In this document: positions 32,458 to 40,309 of the stretch, one piece after another
How positions within the stretch are numbered: the first letter of the stretch is position 1
Layout: each line of letters opens with the position of its first letter
Assembly: GCA_045544035.1 (NCBI GenBank)
Contig: JAZPYE010000021.1
Location: forward strand, 16,044-80,043
Reading direction: 5' to 3'
Source: SIG587 sp045544035
GTDB taxonomy: Bacteria > Bacillota > Clostridia > Oscillospirales > Acutalibacteraceae
DNA length: 64,000 nt
Made by a program: the position numbers and the translations under genes
The notes under the pieces: generated by a model
The model's input: the letters and a program-made list of their open reading frames with translations, nothing else
Told to the model about the DNA's origin: nothing
Database searches by the model: none

Positions 32458-33384
32458 TTGAATTCCAAAACAGCGCTGTACATTATAAAGCGTATTTTGC
32501 TTGCAATTTTAACAGTTTTTCTTGTTATTACAATTACATTCTTTGTAATGCATGCGGTTCCCGGTGGGCCATTCACAAGTGAAAAGGCTGTTACCCCTGC
32601 CGTTCAGGAGGCACTAGAAAAGAAATACGGTCTTGATAAACCACTTTTCGAGCAGTACATTACCTATCTTGGCGATGCTGTAACACTCGATTTTGGTCCT
32701 TCCATTAAAATGCGTGGTCGTGATGTTATTGACATTATTGGTGATGGTCTTAAGACCTCTGCAAAGCTTGGCCTTTTTGCCGCAGGCATTGCACTTGTTC
32801 TAGGCGTTGTTCTGGGCGCAGTTGCCGCGCTTAACCGAAATAAGCTTATTGACCGAATTATCATGGTGTTTACAACCGCCTTCGTTTCAATGCCATCGTT
32901 TATAATGGGTTCGCTGCTACTGATACTGTTTTGTATAACGCTGCAGTGGTTGCCCGCTAACGGAAGCACCTCGGCAGGTCTCATTTTGCCGATTATCACC
33001 CTTTCACTTTCGCCCCTTTCAAACATTACCCGTCTTACTCGTTCTTCAATGCTTGACGTTCTTGGTCAAGATTATATTAGAACAGCAAGGGCAAAGGGTG
33101 TTTCTAAAGTAAAGATAATTTTTGGTCATGCACTCAAAAACGCTCTCATTCCTGTTATCACTTATTTTGGTCCAATGCTTGCTTACATTGTTACAGGTTC
33201 TCTTGTTGTTGAGCAGATTTTCGCCGTTCCCGGCATTGGCGATAAGTTCGTTAACTCAATTACCAACCGTGACTATCCTTTGATTATGGGAACCACAATT
33301 ATTCTTGCTGTGTTTATTGTTATAATGAACCTTATAAGTGATATTTTATACAAAGTTGTTGACCCTCGTATTAATCTTGAATAA
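32458..33384 (+). CDS. oppB: Oligopeptide ABC transporter permease (OppB type)
   Basis: Inner-membrane permease with six helices. The first helix (about 9-29) is followed by 'HAVPGGPFTSEKAVTP', typical of OppB/DppB, and a long extracytoplasmic loop. The EAA loop that contacts the ATPases is 'YIRTARAKGVSKVKIIFGHALKNALIPVI'. 308 residues. TTG start with AAGGAGTG upstream. First gene of the five-gene operon oppB-C-D-F-A. Confidence 0.94.
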   Translation: MNSKTALYIIKRILLAILTVFLVITITFFVMHAVPGGPFTSEKAVTPAVQEALEKKYGLDKPLFEQYITYLGDAVTLDFGPSIKMRGRDVIDIIGDGLKTSAKLGLFAAGIALVLGVVLGAVAALNRNKLIDRIIMVFTTAFVSMPSFIMGSLLLILFCITLQWLPANGSTSAGLILPIITLSLSPLSNITRLTRSSMLDVLGQDYIRTARAKGVSKVKIIFGHALKNALIPVITYFGPMLAYIVTGSLVVEQIFAVPGIGDKFVNSITNRDYPLIMGTTIILAVFIVIMNLISDILYKVVDPRINLE

Positions 33385-33442
33385 TTTCTTTTGGACAAAT
33401 GTATGTTTAGGTTAATTTCTTTTGTGTGTTAGGAGAATTAAA

Positions 33443-34504
33443 ATGCAGAAAAAGCCTTTTAGTCTTCACGTTAATGTAGATTCGTTTTTACCTGCAAGCA
33501 GTGAAGAAAAAGAGTATATGATAAAAATGCGTCCTTCAACAACCTTCTTCAAAGATGGTGTTAGACGCTTACTTAAAAACAAAGTTGCTACAGTTAGCTT
33601 CTTTCTAATTGTGATTATTACACTTTCGTGTATTTTCATTCCTATGTTCTGGCCTTATGAGTATGATGACCAGCTTGGCGTAAAACTTGGTCAGCCTGTT
33701 GATGATAGTTATGCAAACCTGCAACCCTTTGAGTATGGTGCAACAGAACTTGAGAAGATTGAGGCAGGGGAGAAGGTGTTCCCCCATATCTTTGGAACCG
33801 ACTCACACGGTCGTGACTATTTCATTCGTATTGTTTACGGAACTCGTATTTCCCTCCTTGTTGGTTTCTTTGCAAGTATAATCGTTTTGCTTATTGGTAT
33901 GACTGTTGGCTCAATTGCGGGTTATTGCGGCGGTAAGGTTGATATTATAATAATGAGAATTGTTGATATCATTTATTCCTTGCCTGATATGCTTATGGTT
34001 ATTTTGCTTGCTGCAGCGCTTAATCAGTCAGGACTTAACGAGCTTATTGAGGGTACTGTTCTCGAGAAAATCGGTGCAAACATTATCAGTTTGTTTATCG
34101 TTTTTGCGCTTCTTTACTGGGTTTCAATGTCCCGCCTTATTCGTGGACAAATTTTATCCCTTCGTGAGCAGGAATATGTTCTTGCAGCACGCGCAAGCGG
34201 TGCAAAAGGCGGCAGAATTATTAAAAAGCACTTAATGCCTAACTGTATTGGTGTTGTTATTGTTTCAACTGCACTTCAAATTCCCAGTGCAATTTTCACC
34301 GAAAGTTATCTCTCTTTCCTTGGCCTTGGTGTTAACGCTCCTATGCCTTCACTTGGTTCTTTGGCATCTGATGCTTTAAACGGTATTCATTCTTATCCTT
34401 ATCGTTTAATTATTCCTGCAATTGTTATTTCACTTATCGTTTTATCACTTAACCTTTTCGGTGACGGTCTTCGTGATGCGTTTGACCCGAAACTCAATAG
34501 CTAA
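33443..34504 (+). CDS. oppC: Oligopeptide ABC transporter permease (OppC type)
   Basis: Second permease of the transporter. A hydrophilic N-terminal tail (about 35 residues), then the OppC_N helix 'VATVSFFLIVIITLSCIFIPMFW', a periplasmic-type insert 'HIFGTDSHGRDYFIRIVYGTRISLLVG', and the EAA motif 'YVLAARASGAKGGRIIKKHLMPNCIGVVIV'. ATG 33443 chosen: TAGGAG lies just before it, whereas the in-frame GTG at 33422 overlaps no ribosome site. 353 residues from this start. Confidence 0.94.
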   Translation: MQKKPFSLHVNVDSFLPASSEEKEYMIKMRPSTTFFKDGVRRLLKNKVATVSFFLIVIITLSCIFIPMFWPYEYDDQLGVKLGQPVDDSYANLQPFEYGATELEKIEAGEKVFPHIFGTDSHGRDYFIRIVYGTRISLLVGFFASIIVLLIGMTVGSIAGYCGGKVDIIIMRIVDIIYSLPDMLMVILLAAALNQSGLNELIEGTVLEKIGANIISLFIVFALLYWVSMSRLIRGQILSLREQEYVLAARASGAKGGRIIKKHLMPNCIGVVIVSTALQIPSAIFTESYLSFLGLGVNAPMPSLGSLASDALNGIHSYPYRLIIPAIVISLIVLSLNLFGDGLRDAFDPKLNS

Positions 34505-34522
34505 AGGAGGACACTAAATTTC

Positions 34523-35548
34523 ATGGCATTACTTGAAGTAAATAATCTCCACACCTCCTTTACTATCGATGCAGGCGAAGTTTTGGCGGTAAACGGAATT
34601 TCATATTTCCTTGAAAAAGGCAAGGTTCTCGGCATTGTTGGTGAGTCGGGCTCGGGTAAATCGGTTTCGGCTTACTCAATTATGCAGATTCTTGCCGCCA
34701 ACGGTAGAATTACCGACGGTTCAATTAAATATAACGGTCAGGAACTGGTTGGTGCCGGCGAATCAGTTATGAAAACCATTCGCGGCAACAAGATTTCAAT
34801 AATTTTCCAGGACCCCATGACCTCACTTAACCCTACTTATACAATCGGTCATCAGCTAATGGAAGCAATTTTGCTTCACACAAACCGCAACAAAAAACAG
34901 GCTTATGAGCGCGCTGTTGAAATGCTTCGCCTTGTTAATGTTAACGAGCCCGAAAAGCGTATGAAACAGTATCCTCACGAGTTTTCGGGTGGTATGCGCC
35001 AGCGTGTTGTTATTGCAATGGCCCTTGCCTGCGAGCCTGATATTCTTATTGCTGATGAGCCCACAACTGCTCTTGATGTTACAATTCAGGCCCAAATTCT
35101 TGAGCTTATGAAATCTCTGCAAAAAGAACTTGGCATGGCAATTATTATGATTACCCATGACCTTGGCGTTGTAGCCCAGCTTTGTGATGAGGTTGTTGTT
35201 ATGTATGCAGGTTCAATTTGTGAGCAGGGAACAGTTGAAGAAATTTTCTACAATCCTAAACACGAATATACAAAAGGTCTTTTGCGCTCAATTCCTACAG
35301 CCGATAACAACGGTCAAAAGCTTGAGCCCATTACAGGTACTCCTATTGACCTTTTAAATATGCCCAAGGGCTGTCCTTTTGCACCCCGTTGCGAAAAAGC
35401 AATGAAAATTTGCATCAGAGAGGCTGCACAGCCTATGGACATTAACGAAAACCATCGAGCAGCCTGCTGGATGAACGTTAAGGAAGCAGTTGAAAAGGGC
35501 GAAATTGTGCTTGAAAACACCGAAGAGGAGGAAAATGGCAATGAGTGA
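34523..35548 (+). CDS. oppD: Oligopeptide ABC transporter ATPase (OppD type)
   Basis: Cytoplasmic ATPase. Walker A 'VGESGSGKSVSAYSI', Q-loop 'IIFQDPMTSLNPTYTIG', signature 'FSGGMRQRVVIAMALA', Walker B 'DILIADEPTTALDVT', H-loop 'MITHDLGVVAQ'. The C-terminal oligopeptide extension has the four-Cys region 'GCPFAPRCEKAMKICIREA..CW', which binds an iron-sulfur cluster in characterised Dpp/Opp ATPases. Overlaps the oppF start by 14 bases. Confidence 0.96.
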   Translation: MALLEVNNLHTSFTIDAGEVLAVNGISYFLEKGKVLGIVGESGSGKSVSAYSIMQILAANGRITDGSIKYNGQELVGAGESVMKTIRGNKISIIFQDPMTSLNPTYTIGHQLMEAILLHTNRNKKQAYERAVEMLRLVNVNEPEKRMKQYPHEFSGGMRQRVVIAMALACEPDILIADEPTTALDVTIQAQILELMKSLQKELGMAIIMITHDLGVVAQLCDEVVVMYAGSICEQGTVEEIFYNPKHEYTKGLLRSIPTADNNGQKLEPITGTPIDLLNMPKGCPFAPRCEKAMKICIREAAQPMDINENHRAACWMNVKEAVEKGEIVLENTEEEENGNE

Positions 35549-36539
35549 ACAAAACAAAACTCCTCTTGTTGAAGTCAAAAATCTTAAACAGTATTTTGAT
35601 ATTAATGTAGGTCTTTTTAAAACAAAACCCTTAAAGGCTGTTGATGATGTTTCTTTCTCAATTAACCGCTGCGAAACTTTGGGTCTTGTTGGTGAATCGG
35701 GTTGTGGTAAAACGACCGTTGGCCGCACAATTCTTAATCTTTACAAGCCCACAGCAGGTGAAATTTGGTATGATGGAAAGCTCATTAAAACCAAGCAGGA
35801 TTTAAACGAATTCCGCAAAAAGGCCACAATGGTTTTCCAGGACCCATATTCATCATTAAACCCCAGAATGACCGTTGCTGATATTATCGGCGAACCTTTG
35901 GATATTCATAATGTTTATGATAAATCCAAGCAGGGAAGAGCCGAGCGCCAGGAAAGAATTCTCCAGCTCATGGATTATGTTGGTCTTAACAGTGAGCACG
36001 CTGCTCGTTATGCCCATGAATTTTCAGGCGGTCAAAGGCAGAGAATCGGAATTGCCCGTGCTCTTGCTTTGAATCCTGAGTTCATTGTTTGTGATGAGCC
36101 TGTTTCTGCGCTTGATGTTTCAATTCAGGCACAGGTTATAAATATGTTCCAAGAGCTTCAGGAAGAGCTTGGGCTCACATATTTATTTATTGCACACGAC
36201 CTGCTTGTTGTTCGCCACATTAGTGACCGCATTGCAGTTATGTATTTAGGAAAGATTGTTGAACTAGCCGATGCCGATGAAATTTATGAACATCCGCTTC
36301 ATCCTTATTCAAAGGCGCTTATGTCTGCAGTTCCCGTGCCCGACCCTAAAATTGCAAAGGCAAATGAGAGAATCACCCTTGCCGGCGATATTCCAAGTCC
36401 TTTAAATGCACCTTCGGGTTGTCCTTTCCGTACACGTTGCCCCTATGCAACCGAAAGATGCGCACTTGAAATGCCTGAATTTAAGGAAGTTTCAAAGGGC
36501 CACTTTGTTGCCTGCCACAATATGGCAGAAATTAACTAA
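35535..36539 (+). CDS. oppF: Oligopeptide ABC transporter ATPase (OppF type)
   Basis: Second ATPase of the pair. Walker A 'VGESGCGKTTVGRTI', Q-loop 'MVFQDPYSSLNPRMTV', signature 'FSGGQRQRIGIARALA', Walker B 'EFIVCDEPVSALDVS', H-loop 'FIAHDLLVVRHIS', and the C-terminal cysteine region 'GCPFRTRCPYATERCALEMP...ACH'. ATG 35535 was chosen, directly after AGAGGAGG within the end of oppD. Residues encoded from an earlier in-frame ATG (35490) would be a basic extension not expected in the family. Confidence 0.95.
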   Translation: MAMSEQNKTPLVEVKNLKQYFDINVGLFKTKPLKAVDDVSFSINRCETLGLVGESGCGKTTVGRTILNLYKPTAGEIWYDGKLIKTKQDLNEFRKKATMVFQDPYSSLNPRMTVADIIGEPLDIHNVYDKSKQGRAERQERILQLMDYVGLNSEHAARYAHEFSGGQRQRIGIARALALNPEFIVCDEPVSALDVSIQAQVINMFQELQEELGLTYLFIAHDLLVVRHISDRIAVMYLGKIVELADADEIYEHPLHPYSKALMSAVPVPDPKIAKANERITLAGDIPSPLNAPSGCPFRTRCPYATERCALEMPEFKEVSKGHFVACHNMAEIN

Positions 36540-36551
36540 TTTTGGTTTTAA

Positions 36552-36591
36552 TTGTTGTAAATGTTGTGAGTGCCAACGTTGTTTACAACAA
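36552..36591 (+). promoter_or_regulatory. Intergenic stem-loop between oppF and oppA
   Basis: TTGTTGTAAATGTTG and CAACGTTGTTTACAACAA can pair over about 15 bp (one G-U pair, one or two bulged bases) around a 7-base loop. No T tract follows, so it is not a terminator. Such hairpins often protect upstream mRNA or separate expression of a binding protein from its transporter genes. Confidence 0.5.
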
Positions 36592-36627
36592 ATTTAAACA
36601 TAAATTTCTTTTGAGAGGAATGATTTT

Positions 36628-38454
36628 ATGAAAAGAATTCTCGCATTAGTTTTAGCTATCGTTATGTTGTTTGGTTTAACAGCTTGCGGCGGTTCTAAAA
36701 AATCCGACGTTCCTACCCTTGATTACCTTTACAACACAAGTGATAGCCACAAGGCTATTGGTGAATACCTCCAGTCTGCTCTTGCACAGGTAGGTATCAC
36801 AATGACCCTTAAAAACCAAGAATGGAACACATTCTTAAACACCCGTAAAAACGGCGACTATTTCGTAGCTCGTAATGGTTGGCTTGCTGACTACAACGAC
36901 CCGATCTGCTTCCTTGATATGTGGACTTCAAACTCCGGTAACAACGACGTTCAGTTCGGTAAAGGCGCTCATAAAGACCTTAAAATGTACAGCGTTGACC
37001 TTACCAAATTCGGCGGCGAAAAGATTGAAAATAGCACTTGGGCTGAGACCTATGATGTTCTTATCTCCAAGATTAAGGCTACTACCGATGCTGCTGCTCG
37101 TTACGAAATGATGCACATGGCAGAAGATATGCTTATGGCTACCGGTTGTATTGTTCCCCTTTACTACTACACCGACCTTTATATGATTGATGATTCTGTA
37201 GAGGGCTTCTATTCCAACCCCCTTGGCTACAAGTATATGATGTACACCAAGGTTAACGGCAAAACCGATAATTTAAACGTTTGCCTTGCTTCCGAGCCTG
37301 ACACTCTTGACCCCGCTCTTAACTCTGCAGTTGACGGTGCAACCATGATTACTCACCTCTTCTCCGGCCTTGCAAAATGGGCTGAAGTTGATGGCAAGCT
37401 CACCATCGTTGCTGATGCTGCTAAAGAGCTCGTTAAGGGCGTTACAAACGCTGATGGCACCGTTACCTACACCTACACTCTCCGCGATGGCCTTAAGTGG
37501 TCCAATGGCGACGAGTTAAAGGCTTCTGATTTCGTTAACGCTTGGAACCGCGCAGCTTCTCCTACTCTCGGTGCTGACTACGGCTACATGTTTGAAGTAG
37601 TTGATGGTTATGCTAAAATGTGGGAAACTCGCGATACCGGCGAAAAGGATGAAAACGGTGAAGCAATCCTTGAATTTGTAAATCCTGATGCAAAGCTTAA
37701 CGCTGTTGCTGATGATGATAAGAAAACCATTACTATTACCATTAGCAATGCCGTTTCTTACTGGGATGAGCTCCTTGCTTTCCCCACCTATTTCCCTGTA
37801 CATTCTTCTGCATACAATAACGAGAAATGGGCTACCGAGCCCAACACCTACATCTGCAACGGTGCATATGTAATTGATTCTTGGACCCACGACAGCGTTA
37901 TCACCTTAAAGAAGAATGACAAGTACATCGATAATGCTTCCATCACAATGGAAAAAATCAACTGCTACCTTTCTGATGATGCAAACAACATGCTTGCTAA
38001 CTTCAAGAAGGGCGACTGGCTCTTAATCGATGATGTTCCTACAAATGAAATTGCAACTCTTAAGAAAGATTATCCCAACGAATTTGTAATTGCCGGTCAA
38101 ATCGGTACTTACTATGTTTGCTGGAACGTAAACGCTGATTTACTTCCCGGTTCAAGCCTTACCGGCGTTGAAAAGGAAAAGGCACAGCAAGAAATCCGTA
38201 ACGCTATCGGCCTGCTCTACGACCGTAACTACATCGTAGAAAAGGTTGCTCAAGGCGGTCAGCTTCCTGCTTCTTCCTTCGTTGCTATGGGTATGACCGA
38301 TGCTGACGGTAATGAGTTCTACAAGAACGCTAACAAGGCAGCAGGCAACTCCTTCGTTGGTTACTTCGACACCTCTGCTTCTGCATACTCTGCAAACGTA
38401 GAGAAGGCTGTTGAAGTTCTCAAGAAATACTACGATATTAAAGTTGCTGACTAA
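36628..38454 (+). CDS. oppA: Oligopeptide-binding lipoprotein with circularly permuted domain order
   Basis: Extracellular SBP_bac_5 peptide-binding lipoprotein for the transporter encoded just upstream. Signal peptide and lipobox 'GLTAC' with lipidated Cys20. The order of the mature protein is inverted. Residues about 29-209 are what normally ends an OppA ('LDYLYNTSDSHKAIGEYL', 'NQEWNTFLNTRKNGDY', 'ARNGWLADYNDPICFLDMW', 'VPLYYYTDLYMIDD', 'YKYMMYTKV'). Residues about 215-608 are what normally begins it ('LNVCLASEPDTLDPALNSAV', 'LRDGLKWSNGDELKASDFV', 'NGAYVIDSW'), ending in the helix 'VEKAVEVLKKYYDI' that usually precedes 'LDYLYNT'. The reading frame is open throughout. Codons are richer in C-ending forms than its neighbours, which suggests high expression. 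Family is certain; permutation is read by comparing motif order with family knowledge. Confidence 0.93.
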   Translation: MKRILALVLAIVMLFGLTACGGSKKSDVPTLDYLYNTSDSHKAIGEYLQSALAQVGITMTLKNQEWNTFLNTRKNGDYFVARNGWLADYNDPICFLDMWTSNSGNNDVQFGKGAHKDLKMYSVDLTKFGGEKIENSTWAETYDVLISKIKATTDAAARYEMMHMAEDMLMATGCIVPLYYYTDLYMIDDSVEGFYSNPLGYKYMMYTKVNGKTDNLNVCLASEPDTLDPALNSAVDGATMITHLFSGLAKWAEVDGKLTIVADAAKELVKGVTNADGTVTYTYTLRDGLKWSNGDELKASDFVNAWNRAASPTLGADYGYMFEVVDGYAKMWETRDTGEKDENGEAILEFVNPDAKLNAVADDDKKTITITISNAVSYWDELLAFPTYFPVHSSAYNNEKWATEPNTYICNGAYVIDSWTHDSVITLKKNDKYIDNASITMEKINCYLSDDANNMLANFKKGDWLLIDDVPTNEIATLKKDYPNEFVIAGQIGTYYVCWNVNADLLPGSSLTGVEKEKAQQEIRNAIGLLYDRNYIVEKVAQGGQLPASSFVAMGMTDADGNEFYKNANKAAGNSFVGYFDTSASAYSANVEKAVEVLKKYYDIKVAD

Positions 38455-38523
38455 TTCAATTAGTTAAACTTATTTCGTAAAAATTTTAAAAGTCTTATGA
38501 ATAGCACTCAATAAGGCTATAAT

Positions 38524-38570
38524 GAGCCCGAAATCTGAGCAATAGTTCAGGTTTTGGGCTCTTTTTTCTT
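38524..38570 (+). terminator. Intrinsic terminator of the opp operon
   Basis: GAGCCCGAAATCTGA pairs with TCAGGTTTTGGGCTC (two G-U pairs), followed by TTTTTT. Confidence 0.88.
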
Positions 38571-38627
38571 GATAAATAATTCTGATGTGTTAAAATAAAA
38601 CTATAACACTTGAAAGAAGGCAGTAAA

Positions 38628-39833
38628 ATGACCGATGTTGTAAAGCGTTTTTTAAAATATGTTTCTTTTGACACTCGCTCTGATGAAAACAGCGAAACTG
38701 TGCCATCAAGCGAGAAGCAAAGAAAACTTGGGGAATATTTAGTTAGTGAACTAACCGAATTGGGTCTACAAAACGCTCATATTGACGATAAAGGTTATGT
38801 TTATGCCTTTTTACCTGCTACAAAGGGCATAAATGCTCAAAATATCGGTTTTATCGCTCACATGGACACTTCGCCCGATGCAAGCGGAAAAGATGTTAAA
38901 CCGCAAATTATAAGCTATTCCGGCGGTGATATTACTTTAAGCGAAAATGCGAGTATAAAAGAAAAGGAATTTGAAAATCTCAAAAAATACATTGGGCAGG
39001 ACTTAATTATAACAGATGGAACAACGCTGCTTGGTGCCGATGATAAGGCTGGCATTGCTGAAATAATTTCTGCCTGCGAATTTCTTATTAAAAATCCCCA
39101 AATTCCACACGGCAGAATTTCGGTTTGTTTTACTCCTGATGAAGAAATTGGCCGCGGTGCCGATTATTTTGATGTGCAAAAATTCGGCGCAAAATGGGCA
39201 TATACCGTTGATGGTGGTGAGCTAGGCGAAATTGAATATGAAAATTTTAATGCCGCAAATGCTAGAGTGACTGTAAATGGCGTTAACATACATCCGGGTT
39301 CTGCCAAAAATAAAATGAAGAATGCTATTTTGCTGGCAAATGAATTTGTGAATTTGTTGCCGCCTGCCGAAACACCAGCTCACACCGAGGGATACGAGGG
39401 TTTTTACCACGTTTGTGATTTTGTAGGCAACGAAACTCAGACTGAGGTAACCCTTATAATTCGTGACCACAATAGAGATAAATTTGAGGCAAAGAAAGAG
39501 TTTTTAAAAGACTCAATTCATTTCTTAAATTTAAAGCACGGTGAAAAAACATTTTCTTTGCTTATGAAGGATAGTTATTATAATATGAAAGAAAAAATCC
39601 TTCCCTATATGCACATTGTGGAGGATGCAAAAAATGCAATGAGTAGGGTAGGGGTAACACCAAAAATTGTAGCTATTCGTGGTGGTACCGATGGCGCCAG
39701 ACTTTCCTTTATGGGCCTTCCTTGTCCTAACCTTTCAACGGGCGGCGAAAACTTTCACAGCGTTCACGAATTCATTTCGGTTCAGTCAATGGAAAAAATG
39801 GTTGAGGTTATTGTTGAGCTAATGAAAAAATAA
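38628..39833 (+). CDS. pepT: Peptidase T (tripeptidase)
   Basis: Zinc aminopeptidase releasing the N-terminal residue of tripeptides in the cytoplasm. Motifs: 'YVSFDTRSDENSETVPSSEKQ' at the N-terminus, 'IAHMDTSPDASG' (first metal His and Asp), 'LLGADDKAGIAEI' (bridging Asp), 'CFTPDEEIGRGADYF' (catalytic Glu), 'YTVDGGELGEIEYENFNAA', and C-terminal 'IRGGTDGARLSFMGLPCPNLSTGGENFHSVHEF'. ATG 38628 is chosen after GAAGG; the track of codons upstream has no better site. 401 residues. Placed next to the peptide importer, a sensible metabolic pairing. Confidence 0.96.
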   Translation: MTDVVKRFLKYVSFDTRSDENSETVPSSEKQRKLGEYLVSELTELGLQNAHIDDKGYVYAFLPATKGINAQNIGFIAHMDTSPDASGKDVKPQIISYSGGDITLSENASIKEKEFENLKKYIGQDLIITDGTTLLGADDKAGIAEIISACEFLIKNPQIPHGRISVCFTPDEEIGRGADYFDVQKFGAKWAYTVDGGELGEIEYENFNAANARVTVNGVNIHPGSAKNKMKNAILLANEFVNLLPPAETPAHTEGYEGFYHVCDFVGNETQTEVTLIIRDHNRDKFEAKKEFLKDSIHFLNLKHGEKTFSLLMKDSYYNMKEKILPYMHIVEDAKNAMSRVGVTPKIVAIRGGTDGARLSFMGLPCPNLSTGGENFHSVHEFISVQSMEKMVEVIVELMKK

Positions 39834-39859
39834 AAAAGCACTCGAAAGAGTGCTTTTTT
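39832..39859. terminator. Bidirectional terminator
   Basis: AAAAAAGCACTC/GAGTGCTTTTTT with GAAA loop, between pepT and the convergent lipoprotein gene. Confidence 0.9.
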
Positions 39860-40193
39860 ATGGTTTACAGGTTTTACAGGGTTCATAACCATCACTGATA
39901 AGAAGCTCACGGTTATAAGATTTATGAAGGTTTTCATCTTTAATACTTTTTGCCCAACGGCAGGAGGAAAGGTGAAATTTTTTGGTGTTTTTGTTGGCAA
40001 AATACTGAATGTTAAACTTGCTTTCCGAATTTGCAACGCCGCTGCTCAGATAACCATTGACCGCCATCGCTGTCTCGGCATCGGGCAAAATTACACTTAC
40101 AGTGCTTTGGCTGCTTGTATTGTTGGTTTGTGACCCGCAACCACAAAGAACTGCGGCAATTAGAACTGTTAAAATTAAAAGCTTACGCACCAA
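39858..40193 (-). CDS. Small lipoprotein with a cysteine/histidine metal-binding-like tail
   Basis: A 111-residue secreted lipoprotein. Signal peptide with lipobox ending '-L-C-G-C' (Cys19 lipidated), a Ser/Thr-rich linker, then a C-terminal module 'YFANKNTKKFHLSSCRW...LISDGYEPCKTCKP'. This H-x3-C...C-x2-C pattern is shared by the Ada-type metal-binding fold and by tails of secreted nucleases and ComEC-like proteins. The rest of such a nuclease is absent. Function unknown. Its stop codon region is covered by the bidirectional terminator. Confidence 0.75.
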   Translation of the reverse strand: MVRKLLILTVLIAAVLCGCGSQTNNTSSQSTVSVILPDAETAMAVNGYLSSGVANSESKFNIQYFANKNTKKFHLSSCRWAKSIKDENLHKSYNRELLISDGYEPCKTCKP

Positions 40194-40252
40194 AACACCA
40201 CCTATAAAATTTATAATTAAATTCTATAACTTTTCCATGGAAAAATCAACCC

Positions 40253-40281
40253 TTGAAAAAGACATAATAAAAATGTAAAAT
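40253..40281 (+). promoter_or_regulatory. Sigma-A promoter of uvrC
   Basis: TTGAAA, 17 bases, TAAAAT, then a 23-base leader to AGGAGGT. Confidence 0.6.
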
Positions 40282-40309
40282 ATAATAAAAAACATAGGAG
40301 GTAAAAAGC

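Noticed and set aside
36628..38454. Frameshift or chimeric join explaining the odd OppA order
   Set aside because: The frame is open from signal peptide to stop, and collapse of a tandem duplicate would give the normal order, not the inverted one. Raw reads should still be checked.
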